This document shows, piece after piece, positions 42,659 through 50,715 of a stretch of DNA of 54,778 bases. How positions within the stretch are numbered: the stretch's first letter is position 1; every line of letters begins with the position of its first letter. The notes beneath the pieces were generated by a model, which did no database searches, was not told the origin of the DNA, and saw only the letters and a list, made by a program, of their open reading frames with translations. The stretch covers positions 1-54,778 of the forward strand of contig CANGMZ010000005.1 of assembly GCA_947454715.1 (NCBI GenBank). Direction: 5' to 3'. The DNA is from Chitinophagaceae bacterium (lineage in GTDB: Bacteria > Bacteroidota > Bacteroidia > Chitinophagales > Chitinophagaceae). Made by a program: the position numbers and the translations under genes.

Positions 42659-44080
42659 TTATCGTTTAAAATTTTGTAAGAAAATATCTGATTTACCTGT
42701 CAGTGCAGCATTCATGTATTGCAATTGCAGTAAATCGCCCTGTGTGTTTACGTAGTTAATCTGTGCTTTATTGAGTGCATACTGAGCATTGGTTACTTCT
42801 ATCAAAGTATTCAAACCAGACCTATACAATGCCAGCTGCTGATTATATGCCATTTGTGCTGAAGACAACTGAACTGGCAACTCTTTGAGTTTTTCTTCTG
42901 TTGTTTCATAAGCAATATTTACTTGAGCCAGCAATCTGTTTAAATTAAGTTGCTGAGTCTGTAATCCGCTTTGAATTGATTGAGCTGCATAACGCCCTTC
43001 AGCCAATTGATCGCTTCTGTGTTTTAAATCAAAAAGATTATAAGACAGAGAAATACCCATTAGGTAGTTGTAGCGAGTATATGGCATGCCATCAGATAAA
43101 CTTTCCGGATATTTTCCGGAAGGGCTTATACCTGAGTTCCGCGCCCACGCTGCACCAATAAACCCTAAATGAGGCATATACTTTCTACCTGTAGCTACAT
43201 TTTCTGCCAGTTGTTGTTCATACTGTCGCTCATAAACAGCAAGAACCGGATGTATTAGACTAAGCGTATCAGCAGGTGTTACCGGAATGAGGTTTTGCCC
43301 TAAAATGCTGTTGGCTACTAACGTATCGGGTAGTATATCAGCTACAATACCGGTATAGGACTGCATTGCAATTTTGTCATAGTTATAATTATCGAGTGCC
43401 TGCAAATAAGCAATGCGAGCATCAGCATAACCAGACCTTGCAGTACTGCTATCTACACCTGCCTTTAATCCGCTCATCACCGCAGCCCTGATAGATGTGA
43501 GTATAACTTGTGCACGCTGCAAATTTTCATCTTCAATGCGCAACAATCTGTACTTTTTAAGCCAATCTATATAAAGAGATACTACATTGACAGTCAACTG
43601 ATACTTATCGTTATCTAAGTTCGCCTCACTAACAGCAAGATGTGCTTTTGCTGCTTGTTGCTGTGCATTGTAATAACCGAAATTGAAAAAATCCCACTGT
43701 AAATAAGACACAACAAGATTACCTGTGTTTGGGTTGTTATTAATAACGCTGGTACTGCCTGATGAAGAAGGCACAACCCCCAAAGGGAAATAAGATCCTT
43801 GCAGCGCATTTGCAGTACCCATATCTAACTGTTCCTGCAACATTAATGAAGGGAGCTTATTACCAGCTATTGTTCTTACATGAGCCTTACTACCTGCAAC
43901 TTCTGCGGTTCTTTGTTTAAGTATAGGGTAGTTTTCTACAGAATGACTAACCGCTTCAAATAAATTTATTGTTTGTTGTTGAGCATGGGCATTTACAGGC
44001 AGCATGCATGTACATGCTAACCATATAAGCACCATACTTATGCACACAGACTGTGGCACATAATATGTGTATCGTTTCAT
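42659..44080 (-). CDS. TolC-family outer-membrane efflux protein
   Basis: A 473-residue outer-membrane channel. A long signal peptide ends near NAHAQ; two tandem repeats of coiled helices and barrel strands (NLFEAVSHSVENYPILKQRTAEVAGSKA... and LSLIHPVLAVYERQYEQQLAENVA..., YNQQLALYRSGLNTLIEVTNAQYALNKAQ) are typical for the family. It forms the outer-membrane duct of the RND pump encoded immediately downstream (3-base gap). A 56-base gap separates it from the small secreted protein gene upstream. Confidence 0.94.
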   Translation of the reverse strand: MKRYTYYVPQSVCISMVLIWLACTCMLPVNAHAQQQTINLFEAVSHSVENYPILKQRTAEVAGSKAHVRTIAGNKLPSLMLQEQLDMGTANALQGSYFPLGVVPSSSGSTSVINNNPNTGNLVVSYLQWDFFNFGYYNAQQQAAKAHLAVSEANLDNDKYQLTVNVVSLYIDWLKKYRLLRIEDENLQRAQVILTSIRAAVMSGLKAGVDSSTARSGYADARIAYLQALDNYNYDKIAMQSYTGIVADILPDTLVANSILGQNLIPVTPADTLSLIHPVLAVYERQYEQQLAENVATGRKYMPHLGFIGAAWARNSGISPSGKYPESLSDGMPYTRYNYLMGISLSYNLFDLKHRSDQLAEGRYAAQSIQSGLQTQQLNLNRLLAQVNIAYETTEEKLKELPVQLSSAQMAYNQQLALYRSGLNTLIEVTNAQYALNKAQINYVNTQGDLLQLQYMNAALTGKSDIFLQNFKR

Positions 44081-44136
44081 AACAATTTTTTAGGCGAACG
44101 CCCTTGTGAAAAGAAATAGAAAGACAGTGTTGTCAA

Positions 44137-44526
44137 CTAGGCATCGTATGCACAGGGAGGTCCCCTAAGTGCATGCATTTTCAATACTTTTTCTGCAACC
44201 CATTGAGCATATAAAGTAAAGTATTGGGTATTGATGTCCGACTTGAGGCTTTGGTTGCCAAAGCATGTAGAATATGCAGCTATGCAATATTGATCTATTT
44301 GCAATGCCTTTAGCCTGATATTAAATTTTATGCGTACTTGATTGACTCCTTTAGATAAGAACCCTAACTGGTAGCCGTAATCTTTATTGGCTACTTCACA
44401 ATAATGAATACACCTCTCAATATTGACACCCGGATTTATTGCCAATGACACACCCTTACCCACCTGCAAAGAGGAGAGTGTAAAGGCTAACATTGAAATA
44501 AAAGCGATTTTCAATAGATTGTTCAT
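44137..44526 (-). CDS. Small secreted Cys/His protein of the efflux operon
   Basis: A 129-residue protein I do not recognise. The N-terminus (MNNLLKIAFISMLAFTLSSL) looks like a signal peptide. Cysteines and histidines stand at Cys39, His41, Cys43 (RCIHYCE), Cys81, Cys88, His118 and Cys125; the RCIHYC motif could bind metal or a cofactor, or the cysteines could form disulfides. Remaining sequence shows helix-like stretches. It lies 56 bases upstream of the TolC gene on the same strand, as first gene of the RND operon, so it may sense, bind or deliver the pump's substrate. This is positional inference only. Confidence 0.65.
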   Translation of the reverse strand: MNNLLKIAFISMLAFTLSSLQVGKGVSLAINPGVNIERCIHYCEVANKDYGYQLGFLSKGVNQVRIKFNIRLKALQIDQYCIAAYSTCFGNQSLKSDINTQYFTLYAQWVAEKVLKMHALRGPPCAYDA

Positions 44527-44539
44527 GTCAATATAACTG

Positions 44540-44547
44540 CAAAACTA
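44540..44547 (-). promoter_or_regulatory. -7 box of the RND operon
   Basis: Minus-strand TAGTTTTG (44540-44547) is an exact TAnnTTTG match, 14 bases before the start codon of the first operon gene (44526). The -33 element is unclear. Confidence 0.4.
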
Positions 44548-44619
44548 TAAAACTAAATTTAAAATAAATAACTATATGAAATCAGGCATTCGATTTTAAC
44601 AAACAGAACGAAATAGGCG

Positions 44620-45378
44620 TTACCCTTCTCTCCACTGCTTGCCCGTCATGTTAAGGAATACGTCTTCGAGGTTAGCACCCTTCACTTCCTTTTCCCGCTT
44701 AAAACCAGATTCAAGTAACTGGTCAATCAATTTGTTAGGTGTACTCAATGCTATTATCTCGCCACTATCAATAATTGCGACACGCTCACAAAGTTCTTCA
44801 GCTTCATCCATGTAGTGAGTGGTAATCACCACAGTGCAACCTCTATCCCTTAATTGCTTAATCAGCTCCCAAAGGTTACGCCTAGCCTGCGGATCTAATC
44901 CGGTAGTCGGCTCATCAAGAAATATTATTTTAGGCTCGTTGATAAGGGTTGTTGCAATGGAGAAACGCTGCTTCTGCCCTCCGGAAAGTTCTTTATAACT
45001 ATTTTTTGCCTTATCTCGAAGGTTTACAGTATCTAACAATGTCATAGGGTCAATCTCCCGGTTATACAAACCGGCAAATAAATCTATGATTTGTTTCAGG
45101 TTGAGGCTTGGGTAATAACCAGCGGCCTGCAACTGCACTCCAATAATGTTTTTTATTGCCTGTGGGTCTTTGTCCAGATCAATACCATCAACGACTATTT
45201 GCCCTGAAGTTTTTTCTCTCAGTGTCTCAATGATTTCCAAGGTAGTAGTCTTCCCCGCTCCGTTTGGACCTAGTAATCCGAAAATCTCTCCTTCCATCAC
45301 TTCAAAACTGATGCCCTTCACTGCCTCAAAATCTCCGTATTTCTTCACAAGGTCCTTAACCTGTATTATTGCGCCCAT
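44620..45378 (-). CDS. ABC transporter ATP-binding protein
   Basis: A 252-residue nucleotide-binding subunit: Walker A LLGPNGAGKTTTLEII (about 34-49), Q-loop VQLQAAGYYPSLN, signature LSGGQKQRFSIA, Walker B KIIFLDEPTTGLDPQ and H-loop VVITTHYMDEAEEL. The DrrA/NatA-like C-terminal part fits drug, lipid or polysaccharide export ATPases. No permease gene is next to it in this window, so it either pairs with a distant permease or regulates another process. It is divergent from the heptose kinase gene with a 201-base gap. Confidence 0.93.
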   Translation of the reverse strand: MGAIIQVKDLVKKYGDFEAVKGISFEVMEGEIFGLLGPNGAGKTTTLEIIETLREKTSGQIVVDGIDLDKDPQAIKNIIGVQLQAAGYYPSLNLKQIIDLFAGLYNREIDPMTLLDTVNLRDKAKNSYKELSGGQKQRFSIATTLINEPKIIFLDEPTTGLDPQARRNLWELIKQLRDRGCTVVITTHYMDEAEELCERVAIIDSGEIIALSTPNKLIDQLLESGFKREKEVKGANLEDVFLNMTGKQWREG

Positions 45379-45408
45379 GTTCCTTTCATTTCAGATTGCA
45401 GTGCAATT

Positions 45409-45437
45409 TAAAGCTATTATTCTGCATTGAGACCAAA
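45409..45437 (-). promoter_or_regulatory. Promoter of the ABC ATPase gene
   Basis: On the minus strand TTTG (45434-45437), 17-base spacer, TAGCTTTA (45409-45416), one mismatch from TAnnTTTG; the start codon is 30 bases downstream. Confidence 0.45.
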
Positions 45438-45562
45438 TACGAGCGCACATACCTACTGAAAATACCTTGATATGATAAACTACCTTTAGATTTTCATAGT
45501 TAAATATCGTTAATGTAGGAGGGTCAAATTAACATAAAACCTGCCTGAAAGGATAAATTTCT

Positions 45563-45570
45563 TAATTTAG
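45563..45570 (+). promoter_or_regulatory. Putative -7 box of the heptose operon
   Basis: TAATTTAG (45563-45570), one mismatch from TAnnTTTG and identical to the box at 22780, ends 9 bases before the ATG at 45580, implying a very short leader. Confidence 0.35.
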
Positions 45571-45579
45571 CTACCTATT

Positions 45580-46602
45580 ATGATATACCGTAGCAAAGCG
45601 CCTCTGCGCATAGGACTGGCAGGTGGCGGAACGGACGTGAGCCCGTATTGTGACCTGTATGGTGGCGCTATACTCAATGCCACCATCTCTTTGTATGCTT
45701 ATGCCAGCATTGAATTGCTGCCTGAACAGCGGATTATTATTGAAGCTTTAGACAGAGACGAGGTCGTATCTTATGACAAAAATGACGAGTTGCCTATAGA
45801 TGGCATGTTGGATTTGGCTAAGGGTGCATATAATCATATTGTTAGAAAATATGGTCCTGTGCCATCAGGGTTTAAGCTATCTACTGTAGTTGATGCACCT
45901 GCAGGGTCGGGGTTAGGGAGTTCTTCAACACTTATGGTAGCCATTATCGGTGCATTTGCAGAATGGCTCAATCTACCATTGGGAGAATACGACATCGCGC
46001 AGATGGCTTACGACATAGAACGTGTAGAACTTTCTATGGCAGGCGGCAAGCAAGATCAGTATGCCGCAACATTTGGTGGTGTAAACTTTATGGAGTTTTA
46101 CGATGGCAACAAGGTAATTGTGAACCCACTTCGCATTAAACCGGAATACTTATATGAACTAGAAAATAACCTACTATTGTACTTCACAGCTACCAGCAGA
46201 TTGTCATCTACCATTATAGAAGCTCAAAGCCAGAATGTAAAAGACAATAACAAAGGCTCTATTGATGCTATGCACCACCTTAAAGAGCAAGCACTAATGA
46301 TGAAGGAAGCTATTTTAAAAGGAAATGTTGACGAAATAGGTTCAATACTCGACTTTGGCTTCCGATACAAAAAACAAATGGCTCAGGGAATATCTAACAA
46401 TAAGATGGATGAGCTTTATGAAGTAGCCTTAAAAGCAGGTGCAACAGGAGGTAAAATATCCGGCGCAGGTGGTGGTGGTTTTATGATGTTCTATTGCCCG
46501 GGCAACACCAGATATGGAGTAAAAAAGGCACTAAGTACATTTAATGGTCATTTTTCTCCATATCAGTTTACAGAGAGAGGGCTGTTTAGCTGGCACATGT
46601 AA
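45580..46602 (+). CDS. hddA: GHMP kinase, D-glycero-D-manno-heptose 7-phosphate kinase-like
   Basis: A 340-residue sugar kinase of the GHMP family. The N-terminal motif RSKAPLRIGLAGGGTDVSPYCDLYGG and the phosphate-binding loop DAPAGSGLGSSSTLMVAIIGA (about 105-125) with AGGKQDQYAATFGG and the C-terminal GGKISGAGGGGFMMFYC are characteristic of HddA-type kinases, which phosphorylate D-glycero-D-manno-heptose 7-phosphate at C1. The nucleotidyltransferase gene 57 bases downstream supports a GDP- or dTDP-heptose route. Fucokinase-like or related sugar kinases are the alternative, but the AGGGTDVSPY signature and context favour HddA. Confidence 0.85.
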   Translation: MIYRSKAPLRIGLAGGGTDVSPYCDLYGGAILNATISLYAYASIELLPEQRIIIEALDRDEVVSYDKNDELPIDGMLDLAKGAYNHIVRKYGPVPSGFKLSTVVDAPAGSGLGSSSTLMVAIIGAFAEWLNLPLGEYDIAQMAYDIERVELSMAGGKQDQYAATFGGVNFMEFYDGNKVIVNPLRIKPEYLYELENNLLLYFTATSRLSSTIIEAQSQNVKDNNKGSIDAMHHLKEQALMMKEAILKGNVDEIGSILDFGFRYKKQMAQGISNNKMDELYEVALKAGATGGKISGAGGGGFMMFYCPGNTRYGVKKALSTFNGHFSPYQFTERGLFSWHM

Positions 46603-46658
46603 GGCTGACAATTTCCCCAGTTTATAATCAATTTTCACACTCAATATATAATATTCAA

Positions 46659-47357
46659 ATGGAGGCGATCATACTTGCAGGAGGATTAGGCACAAGGTTG
46701 CACGGAGTAATAGGTGCACAGCCTAAATGTATGGCACCTGTAAACGGACAGCCATTTCTGGCATACTTGTTTGAATATCTGGAACGCAATAAATGCACGA
46801 GAGCCATTTTATCTCTTGGATATAAACATAAAATAGTTATCAACTGGCTCGAAGAACAGGATACATACTTCGAGATAGATTGTGCCATAGAGTCTGAACC
46901 ATTAGGTACAGGCGGGGGAATATTGGCCGCAATAGAAGACGCCGCAACAGACGATGTGCTGATACTCAATGGTGATACAATGTTCAATGTCAATATCCCG
47001 GAAATGTTCAAATTCCACAGAGCCAATAATGCTACTACAACACTGGCTCTGAAACACATGACTGATTTCGATCGTTATGGAGTTGTGAATACAAATGATA
47101 AAGGTGTTATCACTTCTTTTGAAGAAAAGAAACAAACAGCAGAAGGTACGATTAACGGGGGTGTATATATTATCAATCGTGAAAAATTCCTTGCTAAAAA
47201 CCTACCGGAAAAATTCTCCTTTGAAAAAGACTATCTGGAAAAATTCGTGAATGAAAAAGGTTTTTATGGCTACAAAGACAGTGCCTACTTTATAGACATC
47301 GGGATCCCACAAGACTACGATAAGGCACAAGAAGACTTTAAAACATTGTTTGCATGA
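46659..47357 (+). CDS. hddC: Sugar-1-phosphate nucleotidyltransferase (HddC-like)
   Basis: A 232-residue nucleotidyltransferase: AIILAGGLGTRLHGVIGAQPKCMAPVNGQPFLAYLFEYL carries the G-G-x-G-T-R-L loop and PK lysine; ILNGDTMFNVNI gives the metal-binding Asp; GGVYIINREKF and FIDIGIPQDYDKA complete the fold. Together with the upstream kinase it matches the last step, D-glycero-alpha-D-manno-heptose 1-phosphate to GDP-heptose. Its stop overlaps the next gene's start (ATGA), so they are translationally coupled. Confidence 0.85.
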   Translation: MEAIILAGGLGTRLHGVIGAQPKCMAPVNGQPFLAYLFEYLERNKCTRAILSLGYKHKIVINWLEEQDTYFEIDCAIESEPLGTGGGILAAIEDAATDDVLILNGDTMFNVNIPEMFKFHRANNATTTLALKHMTDFDRYGVVNTNDKGVITSFEEKKQTAEGTINGGVYIINREKFLAKNLPEKFSFEKDYLEKFVNEKGFYGYKDSAYFIDIGIPQDYDKAQEDFKTLFA

Positions 47358-48484
47358 AGATAGCCATCATCGGCACAGCACATCCGCTTCGTGGTGGTCT
47401 TGCGGCATTCAACGAGCGACTTGCTTATGAATTGATTGAGCAAGGTCATCAGGTTACTAACTGGTCGTTCTCATTACAGTATCCATCTTTCTTGTTTCCC
47501 GGGAAGACACAATTTACAGACGAGCCCGCCCCTAAAGGACTCAATATTCGCACAGAGATTAACTCTGTGAACCCGCTCAACTGGCTTAGTGTAGGAACTC
47601 AGATGAATAAGGAGCAATATGACCTTATCATTGTAAAATATTGGCTGCCGTTCATGGGGCCATGTTTTGGCACTATACTCAGAAGAGCAAAGAAAAATGG
47701 TAAAACACGCGTGCTTTGTATTGTTGATAATATCATTCCTCACGAGAAACGCCCGGGCGACAAACAGTTTACCAATTACTTCGTGAAAGCCGTAGATGCG
47801 TTTGTAACTATGAGCCTGGATGTATTAAAAGATGTAAAAACATTTACTAATAAGCCTGCATTCTTCTCCCCGCACCCAATTTATGATAGCTATGGCCCGG
47901 CTATCAATAAACAAGACGCGTGTGCAAAACTAAAACTGGACCCTACACTCAACTATATGCTATTTTTCGGCTTTATTAGAGACTACAAGGGTTTAGATAT
48001 TCTACTACAGGCTATGGCAGATGAACGTATTCGACAGGCTGGCATTCATTTACTTGTTGCGGGCGAATATTACAATAAAGACGTTGAGATCAATAACAAC
48101 AAAATAATTGCAGACAATAACTTAAGCAATGTAGTGCACCTGCACACAGACTTTATACCGGGCAATGAAGTGTGTTATTACTTTGGTGCAGCAGATGTAG
48201 TAGTACAACCATACAAACATGCCACACAAAGCGGTATCACCCAAATAGCATATCACTTCGAAAAGCCAATGGTGGTCACTAATGTAGGTGGACTTACCGA
48301 AGTGGTACCAAACGGGAAAGTTGGCTTTGTTGCTGAACCCGATCCAACATCTGTCGCAGATGCTATTCTTAAATTTTACACTCCGGGCTCTATCCCTAAT
48401 CTACAAGAAAATATTCTGGAAGAGAAGAAAAAATACACTTGGGCTACATTTACTAAAGTGATGATGGCCGCAGTATTCAACTAA
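47354..48484 (+). CDS. Glycosyltransferase family 4
   Basis: A 376-residue GT-B glycosyltransferase overlapping the nucleotidyltransferase stop by 4 bases (ATGA). N-terminal AIIGTAHPLRGGLAAFNERLAYELIEQGHQVTNWSF is the acceptor domain; the donor domain has LFFGFIRDYKGLDILLQAMAD, LLVAGEYY and VVVQPYKHATQSGITQIAYHFEKPMVVTNVGGLTEVV, with the conserved Q-S-G-I acidic loop region of GT4. It likely uses the activated heptose made by the two preceding enzymes, or another sugar, in a surface glycan. A good terminator follows. Confidence 0.9.
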   Translation: MKIAIIGTAHPLRGGLAAFNERLAYELIEQGHQVTNWSFSLQYPSFLFPGKTQFTDEPAPKGLNIRTEINSVNPLNWLSVGTQMNKEQYDLIIVKYWLPFMGPCFGTILRRAKKNGKTRVLCIVDNIIPHEKRPGDKQFTNYFVKAVDAFVTMSLDVLKDVKTFTNKPAFFSPHPIYDSYGPAINKQDACAKLKLDPTLNYMLFFGFIRDYKGLDILLQAMADERIRQAGIHLLVAGEYYNKDVEINNNKIIADNNLSNVVHLHTDFIPGNEVCYYFGAADVVVQPYKHATQSGITQIAYHFEKPMVVTNVGGLTEVVPNGKVGFVAEPDPTSVADAILKFYTPGSIPNLQENILEEKKKYTWATFTKVMMAAVFN

Positions 48485-48510
48485 ATAGTAAATAAGTATC
48501 TGATTATATC

Positions 48511-48546
48511 ATTAAAGCATGCCTCATTGGTATGCTTTAATTTTTT
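48511..48546 (+). terminator. Terminator of the heptose operon
   Basis: ATTAAAGCATGCC (48511-48523) pairs with GGTATGCTTTAAT (48529-48541), one wobble, 5-base loop, followed by a T-run to 48546. Confidence 0.85.
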
Positions 48547-48648
48547 CGCACACACGGTATTAATAATCGCTACTTAGCTTATTAAAACAAATCATCAAAC
48601 ACTATACAAGTAACAGATATTTTTATATTTTTGATCAATATGTTTTAT

Positions 48649-49695
48649 ATGAAAAAGATATTTATCACACTCCAATTAGTATTGACTGTAGGTATCATCA
48701 CTGTAAAAGCACAGAATTTATATACGCTGGGCGGTACATGGATAGACCTTGACAATATGACCAAACAGGATACTCCACCTGCAAATGCAGACTCAGCAGA
48801 TTTTAAGAAACTGAGCAAATATGCTAATAGATTTAATGTGGTAAGCCTTACAGGTGAAGTACCTAAATCTACATTTTATAAAAACAGACCCTTCAGAATC
48901 ATTGACGATGGACATATTGGCTACAAGGTGAGCGCAATAGGTAAAGAAGTAAGCGTAGAAACAAATAAAGAAGACGAAAAACTTGATGATGTTCCGGGCA
49001 ATGATTTTATTGTAACTATTCCTGACGGTATCGTTCACGTACAACGTTTTGAAGGAAAATCAGGCTACCGTATTTCTCGTCTTGACGAGTGGGGTAAAAC
49101 AAAATTCAGACAGAATTTACCACATACATTATTTACACCTGTAAAAGACAAGGACGATTTCAAAACACCTTATTTGTTCTACTTTACACATACAGACCGG
49201 TTTATGGCATTCACATCGCTCAATGCACGTAGTATTCGTAAGACTATTATTATTGACCTTAAAGATGGTAAAGCACTACCTATAGAATCAACAATATGCG
49301 GTGTTATCAGAGCAGAAAATGAATTAGCCTTCAAAGGATACCTGATACGTGATGAAGTAGCCAAAACGGTGAAAGTAAGTATGGCAGGTAGCAACTGGTC
49401 TTTGAAAGATAATAACATCACAAAATTAGTTGTAGAATCATTGATTGTAAATGATAGTGTACTTGTTTTAGCGCGCTATCATCAATCGGGAGCAGGTATC
49501 AGCCTTATAGCGTTCAACTCCAAAACCGGTAAACCTGTGTGGAGCGGAGAGGTAAAGCAAGTAGCAACTGTTCCCGGTGGTATATTCCTAAGCATGTATA
49601 AAAACAGGCTGATGATGGAAGTGGTGCAGAGCGGCAATAATTATATGGAAGCTTTCGACATTACGACAGGTAAGAGAGTATATACATCAATCTAA
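48649..49695 (+). CDS. Secreted protein, beta-propeller-like C-terminus
   Basis: About 348 residues from MKKIFITLQLVLTVGIITVKAQ (start 48649; upstream TTG/ATG starts add a few non-signal residues). After the signal peptide I recognise no named domain. The repeats of strand-like segments with Gly-Trp/Lys pairs, and the end SLIAFNSKTGKPVWSGEVKQV...MEAFDITTGKRVY, resemble PQQ-type propeller blades, which would make it a beta-propeller scaffold. No catalytic residues are visible. It is monocistronic, bounded by hairpins on both sides. Confidence 0.65.
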   Translation: MKKIFITLQLVLTVGIITVKAQNLYTLGGTWIDLDNMTKQDTPPANADSADFKKLSKYANRFNVVSLTGEVPKSTFYKNRPFRIIDDGHIGYKVSAIGKEVSVETNKEDEKLDDVPGNDFIVTIPDGIVHVQRFEGKSGYRISRLDEWGKTKFRQNLPHTLFTPVKDKDDFKTPYLFYFTHTDRFMAFTSLNARSIRKTIIIDLKDGKALPIESTICGVIRAENELAFKGYLIRDEVAKTVKVSMAGSNWSLKDNNITKLVVESLIVNDSVLVLARYHQSGAGISLIAFNSKTGKPVWSGEVKQVATVPGGIFLSMYKNRLMMEVVQSGNNYMEAFDITTGKRVYTSI

Positions 49696-49720
49696 AAATG
49701 ACATTAGTTAATCCATACAT

Positions 49721-49750
49721 AAAAGCTATCCCCTTAGAAGGATAGCTTTT
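49721..49750 (+). terminator. Terminator hairpin
   Basis: AAAAGCTATCC (49721-49731) pairs perfectly with GGATAGCTTTT (49740-49750), 8-base loop. It follows the secreted protein gene by 25 bases; the stem ends in T but no long T-run follows. Confidence 0.75.
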
Positions 49751-49820
49751 CTCTTTAATTGACTTACAAGAGTTATTATAAATACCTACTTATTTCTTAC
49801 TAAAATAACCTTTCAGTAAT

Positions 49821-49828
49821 TACATTTG
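49821..49828 (+). promoter_or_regulatory. -7 box four bases before the start codon
   Basis: TACATTTG (49821-49828) is an exact TAnnTTTG match and the ATG is at 49833, so the transcript would begin at the start codon. No clear -33 TTG was found. Confidence 0.45.
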
Positions 49829-49832
49829 CTAT

Positions 49833-50609
49833 ATGAGTACAGTATTGCTGCATAAAGAGAACGGTGTTGGCTACATTACGCTTAATCGCCCTGAGACATA
49901 TAACAGTTATAACCGCGACATGGCTATGACCCTTCAGGCGCACCTTGATGACTGTGCGAATGATGATGAGGTAAGATGCCTCTATATCACCGGTGCCGGT
50001 AAAGGTTTCTGTTCAGGTCAAGATTTATCTGAAGCTATGAGTCCCAGCCCGGAAGATTTTGAACGCATGGTTCGTGAGCATTACAATGCCACTATTCTAC
50101 GCATGCGCAATATGGAGAAACCAATAATAGCAGCGGTTAATGGTGTTGCAGCAGGTGCCGGTGCTAATCTTGCTCTTGCAGCAGATATTGTTGTATCTAA
50201 TAACAGTGCATCATTCATTCAGGCATTTAGCAAAATTGGCCTAATACCAGACAGCGGCGGCACCTACTTTCTACCACGTCTTGTTGGCATGCAACGTGCT
50301 GCGGCACTCATGATGACCGCGGAAAAAGTATCAGGACCCGATGCTGTGGCAATGGGTATGATATTTAAATCATTTTCTGATGATGTTTTTGAAGCGGAAA
50401 GTAAAAAAATAGCTACCAACCTTGCACAAATGCCTACAAAAGGTATTGGGCTAACCAAGAGACTACTCAACAGCAGCTACGACAACACACTTGAAGAGCA
50501 GTTAGATATGGAAAAGCATGTACAAATTCAGGCTGGCGCTACGCATGATTTTAAGGAAGGTGTACTAGCATTCCTTGAAAAAAGAAAACCTGTATTCAAG
50601 GGCAAATAA
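49833..50609 (+). CDS. Enoyl-CoA hydratase/isomerase family (PaaG-like)
   Basis: A 258-residue crotonase-fold protein. ITGAGKGFCSGQDLSEAM (about 53-70) and IIAAVNGVAAGAGANLALAADIVV (about 98-121) form the oxyanion hole; GLIPDSGGTYFLPRLVG (about 136-152) places Asp140 where PaaG-type isomerases have their catalytic acid. The hydratase Glu (rat Glu164 position) seems replaced by a non-acidic residue (FIQAF), which argues against a simple enoyl-CoA hydratase and for an isomerase such as 2-(1,2-epoxyphenyl)acetyl-CoA isomerase. No other phenylacetate genes are near, so the pathway is unclear. A hairpin follows at 50661. Confidence 0.85.
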   Translation: MSTVLLHKENGVGYITLNRPETYNSYNRDMAMTLQAHLDDCANDDEVRCLYITGAGKGFCSGQDLSEAMSPSPEDFERMVREHYNATILRMRNMEKPIIAAVNGVAAGAGANLALAADIVVSNNSASFIQAFSKIGLIPDSGGTYFLPRLVGMQRAAALMMTAEKVSGPDAVAMGMIFKSFSDDVFEAESKKIATNLAQMPTKGIGLTKRLLNSSYDNTLEEQLDMEKHVQIQAGATHDFKEGVLAFLEKRKPVFKGK

Positions 50610-50660
50610 ATCAGGAACAAACGATTGTGTTCATATCAACAAAACATAAAGAAATTCATA

Positions 50661-50682
50661 GAGGCGCAGTGTTTTGCGCCTC
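50661..50682 (+). terminator. Terminator-like hairpin
   Basis: GAGGCGCA (50661-50668) pairs exactly with TGCGCCTC (50675-50682), loop GTGTTT. It separates the isomerase gene from the GH2 gene and rules out an upstream TTG start (50674) for the latter. Confidence 0.65.
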
Positions 50683-50715
50683 TTCAGTTATTCGGTCATT
50701 AAACTTTATAGACTT

